Assembly: GCF_030272615.1 (NCBI RefSeq) | Contig: NC_081411.1 | Span: forward strand, 184,257,572 to 184,321,571 | Direction: 5' to 3' | DNA length: 64,000 nucleotides | DNA from: Cryptomeria japonica | Lineage: Eukaryota > Streptophyta > Pinopsida > Cupressales > Cupressaceae | Program-made: the position numbers and the translations under genes | Notes under the pieces: model-generated | The model's input: only the letters and a program-made list of their open reading frames with translations | What the model was told of the DNA's origin: nothing | Database searches by the model: none | In this document: piece by piece, positions 10,257-21,857 of the stretch | Numbering within the stretch: the first letter of the stretch is position 1 | Layout of the letters: every line of letters begins with the position of its first letter

Positions 10257-12940
10257 ATTGTTGTCAATTGGATAGAATGGGCCCAGTCAACATTTTACTT
10301 GTCTTTTGCTACTAACAAGACTTGTAACCATTCTTTCATCTAGACTAGTCATGCTCAAGCTATATGGAATATATGAATTGCTGATACGTTCCTCTTCCAA
10401 AATAGAAAACATGAAGAGACAAAAAGATACCTGTTCAATTGAACAAGTTTTTATGATTGTAAAGCTCCTTCAATCTGCTTCCCCAACCCACAAATTCTAG
10501 AAGTAATTTGGCTGTAACACAATTAAATGAGTAACGAGCAATCACTTCACTCTTTTCTCCAAAACTAGATTTACTACTTTTGCTTATAACTGAAGATCAA
10601 TTTGGCAGCATATGAGAAATGAAGAACCTTTTACATGCCAACACCCGGCCTTTGTAACAACCACCAAAGCAGTTTGTTGTCCCAATAAACTTCATTGACC
10701 TCAAACTTTATGGGCCGAGTGTTGGGCTCTCTTGTTTAGTTAATATAAAAAGTAGTGAATTGTCTCCCGTTCAAGCTTATGATCAACTTCCAAGCATCCA
10801 CAAGGAATTCTGTAAAGGCCTGTGCTTTACTTGAGGAATTTCCAAGGTCGAAGTTATGGATTATGACAATCTTATATGCAATGTGAGTTGAGCATAATCA
10901 TCTTCCCAATGCTAATTATATTCTAGCCTCTAATCTTGAAAAGCAATGCGCTAACTACTTTTCAAATTTTGCCAGAATTTCCTATTAAACTATTTTAAAA
11001 ATTATTAATTTTTTGATCTATCATTGGCTGCAATGGCTGATCATTTTCAGCTATAACATACCAATACTATTTCGTAGCCAGGGTTCAACTTTCTCCTGAA
11101 AACTTCGTAAATTTACAGCACCTCCAAAACAGAGAGACCACCCCCCAAGAGTACCGCTAGACAAAGGCAGGGTCCCCCCATAGAGCGAGCTGTCACCTCT
11201 TTTTCATGTGGTGGCCCCATGACAAGTTCTCATAAGGCCTGTATTAATAAATGGATCAGACCAATTCTTAATTACAGGGGGATCCTGCCCAGGGTTTATA
11301 AGTGGAGCCAGAATTTCATAGGAAGCATCCAAATTAATAGGGGACATTTTGTACCCACTGAAAGCATGTGTGGTGTGAATTTTATTTCTTTTTAATGAAG
11401 TAATGGACAATAATGAATACTTGGATATTTTTTAATTTTATGGAGCCATTTAACAACATGACAGTTTTTTTTCTACAGAACCTGTGGATTAAACCATGGT
11501 ATAGCACCCTTCACTAGATAATACTTCATTGTCTTCCATATGGATTGTCCTTTATCTATATATAATATAATTTCATGAAACATTGGATTTCATAACGACC
11601 AGCTTCAACTTTCTATATCCTAAGCTTTTTAGGTCAGCCTATTTATATATCCTAAGCTTTTTAGGGGTGTTTATTACTTCAAGAATGCACATCAACAATT
11701 ATCATTTTGTCAAAAGATACTTTGATTTAATAGCAAAGTCCATGTTGTAAGCACCTAGATGGTACTGAGCTCAAATCTTCTATAATACCAAAAAAAATCA
11801 ATTATCATTTATCGGGAGCAGATCAAAAGTAGCCATCACTTGAGAGCAGGGATCTGTGGGGCACATAGAATATGCACATAATCTAATTAGTAGCAGCCAG
11901 ACTTTCAGAGAATAACAGACAATTCATTGGACGTATCCCATTTATATGTTTTTAGAGCTAATTTTATCTGTAGCAAATGACACAAAGGCTGTCCATGGGC
12001 ATGTGCCATATAAACCAACAATAAAATCATTATCTGTACTGGCTTCGAAAGGACAGTGACACCTCGTGACTAGGCTAGATGCAAGCCACAAGAAAACCGG
12101 GTATCTGTCAGCCACTTTATGATAAACTATCTAGCAGTTTTAATCCACAACCTACTAGATACTCAAATATTTTGGAAAGTTACATTTTCCAGTGCAATGT
12201 CACTGCTAACGTAATACTGTTACTTTCTTTGGCCCGGGTTATTTGTCTTCAGAATGGCTTCTAGTGGCTTTAGTTGCATCTGCTTGTATATAGGCTGATG
12301 TAACAAAATAGCACCACAATAAAACTACTTGCCATGTGCAGCTACTGTATCTGGTTGAGGTATCCATATATGCAGCATTATGGTTTTTCAATTATGTGAA
12401 ACAAACTATCACCTGTGAAAATTTTGCTTATGTCCTATATGTCCCATCAGCTGTGAAGATTCTGTTTTCTGTACATCACATGGCTATAGACTAATACTCA
12501 CTACCCATTAACGTTGTTTAAAATGAAAAAATGCATCTTAAATCAATACACAATTTGTAGCTGCAAATAAAGATGATGAAATTGTCTAAATATGTTGTAG
12601 AATCTTCAAAACTATAGTCACCATCCCAACTCCAGTAATAAAAATAACTTGAAATTTTTAAACGTGCTAAACCCGAACAGAAAGAATAACTTATCATTAT
12701 TGCAAACTGAATAGCTAATAGAAACTGACATATGTCCAAATGCATAGCCTTTAGAATAAGAAGAAAATTTAACATGGTACTCATTCCAAATTTCTCATGC
12801 AGAGGTGTTCCAGAGCAGTACTCATTCGAAATCTCTCATCAAGTGTGCACATGTTGCATTTTGCTTCTTATCCATGTTCTTAAATTTGTTTATATGGTAC
12901 AAAATTGTACGTTTTCAAATTTCAACTACTCCCAAATTTT
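10257..12940. other. Intergenic DNA, nothing recognised
   Basis: No frame with known motifs. 10985-11025 is the second copy of the short dispersed repeat at 8111. 11130-11300 is locally GC-richer with a CCCCCCAAGAG-type string but no identifiable feature. Confidence 0.4.
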
Positions 12941-13110
12941 TATAAATAACATTTTAATTTTCTTCATTTTCCAGGTTCACAAAAGAGAAGATGAAAACAA
13001 TCAAAAGCTAGTTTCTTCAAACTTTTATAAATAACATTTTAATTTTCTTCATTTTCCAGGTTCACAAAAGAGAAGATTAAAACAATCAAAAGCTAGTTTC
13101 TTCAATTACT
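12941..13110. repeat. 85-bp tandem duplication
   Basis: Two head-to-tail copies (12941-13025 and 13026-13110) starting TATAAATAACATTTTAATTT, differing at very few positions (one is ATGAAAAC against ATTAAAAC). The near identity indicates a recent duplication. Confidence 0.95.
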
Positions 13111-13639
13111 GCACAGCTGGATATACCTATAATATTCAAAGCAACATCTGTATTATTTTTGTTTTGTAAATGCAAATTTTGTGCACTGTTCAGTTACATT
13201 CAGAACACGCATAGTATTAGACACCATACTTTCCAAACTGTCACTTTCTACTAGTTTTGAAAACTGGTTCTTAGAACACTACAACCACTTATCATTTTTG
13301 CACTGAATTTCAGTTGTAAACTGTTTTTGAAATTACATTATATGAAAAGGAAAAGTTCCTACTATGTCAAATATAAGATCACCCAAATTTTTAAAATTTA
13401 TCATGTCTCTCTCGTGTACTCGAAATATATATTTAATAACAAAGATTCCTGCAACCAGTAAAATGAGAAAAGTCGTTACCTTTTCATATATACTATTATT
13501 TATTTTATACATTTTTTACATGCTCAAAATAACTTTATACTACTTAATTGTTCTCAACACTTCACTGCATTGCTAGCATGTTTTTAGCTGAAGGCAGGGA
13601 CTCATGCTATCTCACAGCTCTTGTTGTTGTATTGTTTTC
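13111..13639. other. Intergenic DNA, nothing recognised
   Basis: AT-rich, with short frames without motifs and no element ends. Confidence 0.4.
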
Positions 13640-14790
13640 AATAAATTAATTAAAAAATTTATATGTATGATACATATTCATATCAGATATTTTCATGCTT
13701 AATAATACTTTTTAAATTACTTTTGTTAAATTTAATAGGATTCTATTTTATAAATGTAAAATTAATTTTCTTTTGAAAGAAGTTAATCTAATTAAATATA
13801 TAAAATTAAATTAATTCATTTAAATCTATAAAATAGATATAAATTAGATTGAATTATGAATTAATTAATTATAGATAGATAATAGGTATTTCTTTAAAAA
13901 ATAATAGATTTATCGAAAACAGCAATAGATAGTTACATAATATTTTAATAATAACTATTGAATTATAATATAAATCATTATAATAATAACAATTGAATTA
14001 TAATATAAATCATTATTTTTTTCTATACCTAAATTGACAATAGGTTGATGATGGATCCATTCCAATTAATGTATGATATAAATTAGATGACCATGATCCT
14101 TTTCTTATAGATATAACTCTCACTACTTAACCGCTTTTGTAAAAATTAGTTCACATTGTTTAAATTTGACCATCTTTGTTTTTTAATTCATATCTTGTAA
14201 TTTAAACTCAACCTCACTTAAACTTTGACATGTATTTTCATCCACCCATCCATTTTTGTAACAATATACTATTCTCTTTTTAATTTATATCATAAAATGC
14301 AACTAAAGCTACTATTCATTTTCTAAACAATTTATTGCCACTTTTTGGGAGTGTCACAGTCATGAAATTATTTTCCTCGAGGGAATCTCCTTTGTGTCAT
14401 ATTTTTTCCACATCTTTTTTACGGCTATGGCCATTTTCTACTTTAAAGGGAGGCCACATATTCTAATCTGTAGAGCCGTATCCGTTTCACACGATAATAG
14501 TGTTGTGACATTATTTACTGATACTACAAGGAAGCATCTTGGCTAGCATTGAAGGTAATTAACAATAAAACAAGATGTCATGTAAACTGACCACGAATAG
14601 CCAAACAGAGAGATCAATCACTGTAGCGTTGGCACTCTTTCGCGAGATCGTAGTCATGGGGTTAATGTTTTTGATGGACTTCCCTCTCTGTCATATATTT
14701 TCCACGCCTTTTTGACAAGATGTTCATTTTTCTCTTTAATTTTTAACGCAATTCTATTATTATAATATGTGGAGGCGTATCCATTTCATA
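13640..14790. repeat. Ankyrin-cluster repeat block A
   Basis: Homologous by eye to block C (2340-3190) over 14030-14790 and to block B (17380-18077) over about 13840-14290. Anchors include GATAGATA with a TAGGTATTT string, GTTGATGATGG, GTAGAGCCGTATCC and AAGGAAGCATCTTGGC. Inside it, 14620-14760 repeats the gene-upstream type sequence (GTAGTCATGGGGTTAAT also occurs in copy 1 at ~931). Confidence 0.65.
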
Positions 14791-15027
14791 GCATAATACT
14801 GTATATCAATATCCCCACCCTTCGCTAGTGATGTAGCTTCAGTGTTTAAAAAAGTTTATTCGAAAGAGGCGAATCTAAAGGTGGATAGGTTAGAGAAAAA
14901 AATGAGTGGTCACTATCATACAAATTTTAATTATTAGTACAATTATATTAAACAATGAGACAAAAACGAATCCAAATGACAATTATCTTGGAATGTAACA
15001 TGTAATAGTACAAGTCAGATTATAAGG

Positions 15028-15452
15028 CGTAAACAAACTTAAAATTGTGAATCCAAGGCCTCGCTTGCACCCAATCCACGTCAAATCTTATATCTGATTA
15101 CACCTTAAGAAAAATTGCGAATCCAGCTAAACAAATATCGTGTAAATCGTCTATGAAAGGTCACTTAAGTAGCTGGTAAATAAATAAATAAATCATTCTA
15201 CGATAAGGCAACGAGGCTCACGTTACCACTCTTTTGGCAGCGTTGTAATGGGATTTGTCTTGTCGATGGAATCACCTCAGTGCCTTTTTTCTTCCACGCC
15301 CTTTTGACGATTATGCCCATCTTCTCCATTCTTTGAACGGAGGCTACATATTCCCTCTGTGGACACGGCATCATACTGTAAGTTGAATTATTTAATGACA
15401 TTTTAATGTAACGAATTGGATAGTGTTGAAGGCAGCAACAAAGAAATTTGCT
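15028..15452 (+). promoter_or_regulatory. Upstream module of ankyrin/PGG pseudogene 2
   Basis: Third copy of the shared upstream block: AATCCAAGGCCTCGC, then GGCAACGAGGCTCACGTTAC, TTGTCGATGGAATCACCTCA and a CGCCCTTTTGACGA string, ending at the ATG at 15453. It keeps the full length seen in copy 1 on the left and the gene-proximal part seen before the intact gene. Confidence 0.6.
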
Positions 15453-17355
15453 ATGGCAACTGAGCGTGAACAGGCCAGCAAAGGGATCAATCACGACGCG
15501 TACAATGCCGCAGTAAACCTTAAAACAACAATAGAGAGTTATCGACTGAAAGCAGCTCTCAACAGTATTACACCTGGAGGGCAAAATACTCTTCTCCATT
15601 TGGCTGCTAGTGTAGCAAATAGTGCTTTAATTAAAGATATCCAGCAACTCAGTCCTTCCCTCGTGAAGGCTACCAATGCCCAAGGAAATACTGCGCTGCA
15701 CTTGGCTGCTCAGGGAGGTTTTTCTGATGTAGTGGAGGCTCTACTCCAATCAAATGAAAATGGTGTGGATGTTCCCAACAAGCATTATGAGACGGCTCTG
15801 TTCAAAGCCTACGAAAGCGGCGATTTAGACACAGCGAAGATGCCTTTTGACCCAATTCGTCATGTCTACGGCTGAAGACGGTCGACGACAGGACCTGTTT
15901 ATATGTTGCAATAACCAGAGGAGATTCAGGTTAGCCTTTGGAGTTTAGGATTTGTTTGCCTATTCGTTAGTAGCATCTATTAAGTTCTATGTCGATATAA
16001 AAAATTTAGTTAAGATCGTCAATACAATACTACCATGGTTATAGTTGTAACACCAACCTAACCTGCAAATAGTCTAAACCTCGTAATCAAACTTCACCAA
16101 CTAAATATCATTCTATTTTCAAGGTTTTCTTCCACTTCAAATGGTATTAGCACGATTATTAGTGTAATTCAGCTGTTTTTGTTTATCTGTTGATAGAATT
16201 GAATGGTTCTGAATGAGTCCAGAAAGAATTTAATCTAGTTGAATCAAGATTCCAACAATAACCTGGACAAGGACAAGATTGTGTCGAGGATATTAGTTGA
16301 AAAATTTTCAGTCTAAGATGCTCCCATTTCAAATAGAAAAATTAATCTTACAAATGATAAAAAATCTTCTATTAAAAAAATTGTTTTATTATATTGTTCA
16401 TAACATATTACTTCAGCTCTGGTTCATTTACAGTTGATAACATATATATACTGCTTTATTTTTTAAAGTTTAGGAGGGTTTAATGGTTTTATTGTCCATT
16501 TGTAGATTTCATTTTTTTGGGGTTATTTTAGGCGATTAGGGCTGTTTGGTGTTCTTATGTTAAATGACGTTTGCATCGCTTGAACAAAGGTAAACTAGGC
16601 ATTCATTATTTAGCCTTAGCCACATTCTTGAACAAGATCTTATCTAATTTAAGGTACTAAATTTGGATGTCTGTTTTACAGATCTGGTGGGTCATATACT
16701 AGGGTCAAACGCAAAAGATTTAATACAATCTTGCATATAGCTGTTGAACGGAACGATGTGGATACAATAAGGAGTTTAATAGGGGATTGAACCCCAACTT
16801 TGCTACTCTGTTAATGACAAGGAAGAAACTCCGCTTTGTGTGGCAGTGAAATTGGGGCATCTGGAAGCAGTACAATTGTTGATAAAGAAGAGGCCAGACA
16901 CTGTCAAAATACGGAATAGTTGTGGAATGAACGTAGTAAATTTAGCCGCCCAAGTTAGCCATGTGCGAATTGTTGATTACTTGAATGAAAAGGTAGGTTT
17001 GTTAGACTTGGTCAACAAAGGACTTGAGAAATCTCCAGAGGAAAAGCTCCTGCAAAGTGGAGAAAACACAGATCCTTTTTCAAAGATAAGTAACGGAGAC
17101 ACACCTCTGCATATCCCGGCGAAAAGGCCCCTGCAAAGTGGAGAAAACACGCATTCCACAGAAAAGAAGGATCCTTTTTCAGAGATAAGTGAAGGAGACA
17201 CAACTCTTCATATTGCAGCCAGGAAGAAAAACTTCAATGTAAGTTTCTTTCTATACTAATCCTCGGTTCGTTACTGCAATTTTTTCCCTAAACCAGCTAT
17301 TCTGCCCGTTCAAGTATACGTTTTGGGTTTGTGCAAGACTTCTTGACCTCTTCAA
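15453..17355 (+). pseudogene. Ankyrin/PGG pseudogene 2: frameshifted, exon 3 (PGG domain) missing
   Basis: Exon 1 (15453-15929) starts ATGGCAACTGAGC and keeps the NTLLHLAAS and NTALHLAAQGG repeats, but a frameshift near 15840 puts a stop at 15873-15875. The other frame then resumes with DDRTCLYVAI and a conserved donor. Intron 1 is about 750 bp (241 bp in the intact gene). Exon 2 (16682-17238) has lost ~28 bp near its start, carries a stop and a frameshift near 16780, then reads openly from 16840 (GHLEAVQLLIKKRPD). It has a unique internal duplication: an LLQSGEN segment at ~17050 recurs at 17131. The GTAAGT donor and ~115 bp of intron 2 remain. Homology then stops at an AT-rich block and no PGG exon follows, so no membrane anchor could be made. 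Confidence 0.88.
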
Positions 17356-17379
17356 TTAAATATATTAAATTTGCATTAA

Positions 17380-18077
17380 TTCAATTAAATGTATAAATCA
17401 GATATAAACTAGATTGTATTAATGAATTAATTAATGATAGATAGCTAACCGGTATTTTTTCAAAAATAATAGATCTATCAAAAATATAATTTATAAATTA
17501 ATTTTTATGAATAAGATAATCAATTAATATACTTTAAAGATGGGATAAATTATGTAGTAAAATTTTAAAAATTTAGAAATAATAGAAATAAATATATTTA
17601 GTTGATTTTAGTGAGCAATAGTAATTGTCTAATATTTTAATTGTAACTTTTGAATTATAATACAAATCACTATTTTTTAATATTTGGGAAGAAGAATGAT
17701 GAAATCTAATTTTTATTATTCTAAAATTTTATTGTATCATTCTTGCACATTGTGAAATTGATTCCAAGAACCACAGACCATGAAGAAGAAGGAGATTTCA
17801 TTGATTGACAATAGATTGATGATGGTTCCATTCTAATGTATGATGTAAATTAGATGACCGTGATCCTTCTGATAGATATCTCTCACTACTTAGTAGTTTT
17901 GTTAGTTCATATTCTCTCACTACTTAGTAGTTTTGTTAGTTCATATTATTTGACAAAAACTAACAAATCTTTATTTTTGAATTCTTATCTTGTTATTTAA
18001 ACTCAATCTCGCTTAAACTTTAAAATATTTAACAATATATTATTCTCTTTTCCATTTATAAAATGTGAATGAAGCTC
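17380..18077. repeat. Ankyrin-cluster repeat block B
   Basis: AT-rich block homologous to parts of blocks A and C (ATGAATTAATTAATGATAGA, then GTAATTGTCTAATATTTTAA, then GATTGATGATGG). It replaces the expected third exon of pseudogene 2, so a recombination joint lies at about 17355-17380. Its right end is cut at 18077 by the LINE poly-A tail. 17881-17948 is a 34-bp tandem duplication beginning TCTCACTACTTAGTAGTTTT. Confidence 0.65.
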
Positions 18078-19938
18078 TTTTTTTTTTTTTTTGGGGGGGG
18101 GGGTGTTGTATTGAATCAATGAATAAAGGAAAAAAATACAATAAAGAAGGGCAGTTCAAGGACTGCCACAAGAAATAACAAGTGTCAACATAGTATTACA
18201 GGTGACCAAATACATATACAAAAATTTCTAGCAAGAAGGCCCAAACAAGAGATAACAATTTGTAGCCAAACATGGAGCCACAAACAACATATACAAGGTT
18301 TTGCAACCTAGCAAAAAACCCATAATAAGAGGTAAAATATTTGCAGCCAAACAAGAAGCCACAATTAGAAGATAGTATCATTCATAAACTAACTTAGAAA
18401 CACACATAGCATAAAATTACACTTGAAGGCTGAACTTGAAAAAACTTTGAATTTGTCTTAAACAGGGAATGACTTTTTTGGATAATGGAGAACTTGAAAC
18501 TTAATATAATTCAAGAAGTAATTGATCTTGTTGTTGTTCTTGGTGACACCATGCAATTGAGAGAAAAGAAAGACAATTTGAAACAAGGTGACAGAGTAAA
18601 ACTTTAGAATTTCTATCACCTAGTGAATAGGCTAATTTGAAAACATTGATAAACACCCGTATCTCCATATATTAAGCAAAAAAATTGTCTCATAGAATCT
18701 GCTACCACATTATTATGTAGCTTAGCACCAAACAAATATTTTTTCCAACTCAAGGATTGATTAAATAAGACAAGAAAACGATTAAAAATAATATTCCATT
18801 TTTTTTTCTGGCAATAGGACAGTCCCAAAATATGTGTTTTAGGATTTCATTAATTTGGAAAAATGAGCATTTAATGGGATGGATCATAAATTTCAATCTT
18901 TCCCCAAGTGGCAATTTGTAGCGCAAAACTTTCCAAGCTAAAATTTGAGCATTCACATCAACTTTGGACCTCCAAATTTTCCCACTCAAATTCCTCCACC
19001 TCCTTTCACTAAAAATACACCTACAATGTTTGTTCAATCTAGGGTTCAATGGATCATTTTTAATGGAAAGCAACCAAACTGATATTTAGACAACCAACAC
19101 TAATCTCTGGTAAAATTACAAGGCAATCGGGTGCAAAGTTTCATAATAAGGTCCACAAGGACCATTGATTTCACAAAAATAAGAAAACCTTCAGCCATAT
19201 TGTTTAATTTAAATTTATCCTTCAATGTATGCTATGACGTCCAATTAAAGGAATTGAAATCCCACATATCACCAAATTGATGAAATCCTTTGTTTAAATA
19301 ATAAGAAGCATGTCCAGGAAAGGCAATAGCCAAAGGCAAGCCATGATATTGCACTTGCCTATTCCACCAGATGGAAGAGTTCCTGAAACTAAACCCATCT
19401 TGCAGTGAATTATCTTTCCAACATAAGAACTTATTGGTAACTTGCCAAGCCTTCCATATGGGTTGAAGAGGAAAGGAGGCTTTTAAGAGAAGAAAAGGAG
19501 CAAGCAAAATCTTGTCAACCCAACCAACCTCTTTCCATTTTTTATTGGTTGTAGTAAGAATGTTATGGTGATGAATTAGCTTTTTCCAAGGTTCTTCTCC
19601 TGAAGTTATTTTGATAATCCATTTGGCTACTAAGCCATACCCTTGTGTATTGGGGTCCAAGAGGTGTAAACCAACTTTGGCTTTCGATTAAATGCAATGT
19701 AAACAAGAGGTAGATTTATATTTAGTTTTTCCTTTCCAATTAGTTCACAAAAATTGGTGAATAATTTTATTAATATCGTTATACCCCTACTAAGAAGGCA
19801 TCCAACAAGAAGATTAATAGACATGAGAGGCTAAGAATATCCTATTCACAACTTGAATCTTACCAGCAAAGGACATAAATTTATTTCCCCAAGTCATCAG
19901 CCTATTTCTGAATTTAGAGATGAACCAACTCAACATAT
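18078..19938 (-). mobile_element. LINE (non-LTR retrotransposon) 3' part, reverse strand
   Basis: The 3' end is marked by 15 T (18078-18092) then 11 G (18093-18103), i.e. a poly-C/poly-A tail on the reverse strand. Upstream on that strand, 18750-19073 encodes the zinc-binding domain that ends plant LINE polyproteins (KIWRSKVDVNAQILAWKVL, then RYKLPLGERL, then HIFWDCP). 19232-19930 encodes the C-terminal side of the reverse transcriptase (SFAGKIQVVNRIF, then LVAKWIIKITSGEEPWK). Frameshifts and stops are frequent. The element is cut at 19938 by the chromovirus insertion and resumes at 47040. Its 5' half with the catalytic RT core is not in the window. Confidence 0.88.
19934..19938. repeat. Target site duplication CATAT (left)
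   Basis: CATAT just before the 5' LTR is identical to 47035-47039 just after the 3' LTR. This confirms one intact insertion event spanning 27 kb. Confidence 0.95.
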
Positions 19939-21260
19939 TGTAACTTCCCCTTCTTTCTTGTGATCACTCGAAGGGTGAAATTAACCCATTTCCACATTCT
20001 CGTGGGTTGTGTTGTGAGGGAATGTATTTTTGACTTAAGAGGACTTCATGAAAATTACTTTTAATTATCTATGGATAACTTGATTTTATAAGTTACTTTA
20101 TTCATTAATCCCAAAGTTTATAAAGTGACTTTATAAAATAAAGTCTATAATTTCAAGTAATGGAGATTTGATAAAGTCAAATTATTTAGAATTTTGCTTG
20201 TGCTTGGCAAGCTGTTCGAAAGTTATTTCCCATATAAATTTTTGTGCGTGAGTTTTTGGTGAAAAGAGAATTCGACTTTGTTTCGGGGATGAGCTCATTT
20301 TTGGGCATTATGGTATCGACATTTTTACAAGAAGTATGAGTTCGGGCGCACCTCTGAGGACATAAACCCTAAGAGGACTATGGATTGGACATAGCCCCAG
20401 TACGCTGGTTTTAGTTGCAGTAGGTTTCACGATTGTGTTTAGCTGGACATTGTTGTAGTTCGGGTCAGAATGCAATCAATGTTCATACATTCGTGCTTTT
20501 TGTTGAAGATGGCAATGATGATGATGTCGTGGTCTACCCTTATTGGCTACCTCGTGACTGTTTAGATGCACAAGTAGACTGGAACAAGAAGGCTAGTGTT
20601 GGCGACAACAAGTTGGGAAGTGTGGAGAGGTTCTAGTGGCGCCACTGCAAGGGCGCCACTCTATCGAAGCTCTCTGCACCAGCATAGAGAATAAATATCC
20701 TTACAGCAGACCATCCTCCAGGATGCAATCAGGAACAACAGGTATATTCGAACAATATGGATTAGATATTAGCTAGAATGGCCAGTCTCCAACCATGAAT
20801 TGAGGTCTGGTATATATATATTAACAACTGAAAATCTTTAATACTGAAATCGATTATAAATCCTTGTATTGCTAAAACATTCTTAAGCCTTAGTAATGAC
20901 CCTGCCTAACTTGTGATGAATGGAAATATGGAAACAAACTGGTAGTGAACTCTAAAAATTTTCTAACCGGAAACATTCTTAGGTTCTAATTATTACTTGT
21001 TCTGTATGAAACAAGTTCGTATATATATATATATATACACACACACATATACATATATATGTATACATATGTGTATATATATATATACATATATGTATGT
21101 ATGTATGTTATATATACATATATATAACATACATACATATATGTATGTATGTATATATACCATACATATATATGTATGTATACATACATACATATATATG
21201 TATGCATACATATATATATATATATATATATATGTGTATATATATATATGTGTATATATA

Positions 21261-21291
<31 letters not shown>

Positions 21292-21805
21292 GTATGCATA
21301 TGTGTATATATGTATGCATATATGTATGTATATATGCATATATGTGTATATATGTATATATGTATGCATATATGTGTATATATGTATGTATACATACATA
21401 TATGTATATCTATGTATACATACATATATGTATATATGTATGCATATATGTGTATATATGTATACATATAGATATATACATATATCTATATGTATACATA
21501 TATACACATATATGCATACATATATACATATATATATATATGTATATATGTGTATATATGTATATATATGTATACATGTTTCTTTTGTCGTGTTGTTATA
21601 GTGATATCTTTCAATACTAAAGTTCCTTGCTACTATTTAGCATATTTATTATGTTTTGGCAAATGAGAATAATTACCATGTGAACCCACACTCTACAAAC
21701 AAAACTTAGTCAAATAACTAGACAAGTGTTTGATGAAATGTCTCAAGGCCAAATCAGTAAGAAAATAAACAAATTTTAGGAGAGAATTAGTAAAGGGTCT
21801 TTACA
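19939..21805 (+). repeat. Chromovirus 5' LTR
   Basis: Begins TGTAACTTCCCCTTC and ends GGTCTTTACA. Pairs with 45569-47034. It is about 400 bp longer than its partner because of a ~560-bp microsatellite, partly offset by 115 bp that the 3' LTR has at ~45835-45945 and this copy lacks. A GC-rich GGCGCCACTGCAAGGGCGCC block at ~20637-20657 is conserved in both LTRs. Confidence 0.93.
21017..21575. repeat. Expanded TATATG/TATGTATG microsatellite inside the 5' LTR
   Basis: About 560 bp of mixed TA, TATG, TACA and TGTA units, with many self-complementary stretches (for example 21090-21150, where a GTATGTATGT side faces an ACATACATAC side). The 3' LTR has only a ~30-bp CTCTCTCTAT run at the same place (46770-46797), so the expansion happened after insertion. 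Long frames read through it are artefacts of the simple repeat. Confidence 0.95.
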
Positions 21806-21806
21806 G

Positions 21807-21818
21807 TGGTATCAGAGC
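21807..21818 (+). other. Chromovirus primer binding site
   Basis: TGGTATCAGAGC, one base after the 5' LTR, complementary to the 3' end of plant initiator methionine tRNA. Confidence 0.93.
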
Positions 21819-21857
21819 CCAAATCCTACCATCCTCTAGGTTCAGTTCAAACAATTC

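Noticed and set aside
10640-10800. Possible copia LTR fragment (CAACACCCGGCC and GTGTTGGGCTC strings, TATA-like AATATAAAAAG)
   Set aside because: No paired LTR, borders or target duplication; likeness is too short to call.
20986-21620. Several long Tyr/Ile/Met-rich frames on both strands
   Set aside because: They are read straight through the TATATG/TATGTATG microsatellite in all frames; simple repeats without TAA/TAG give spurious frames.
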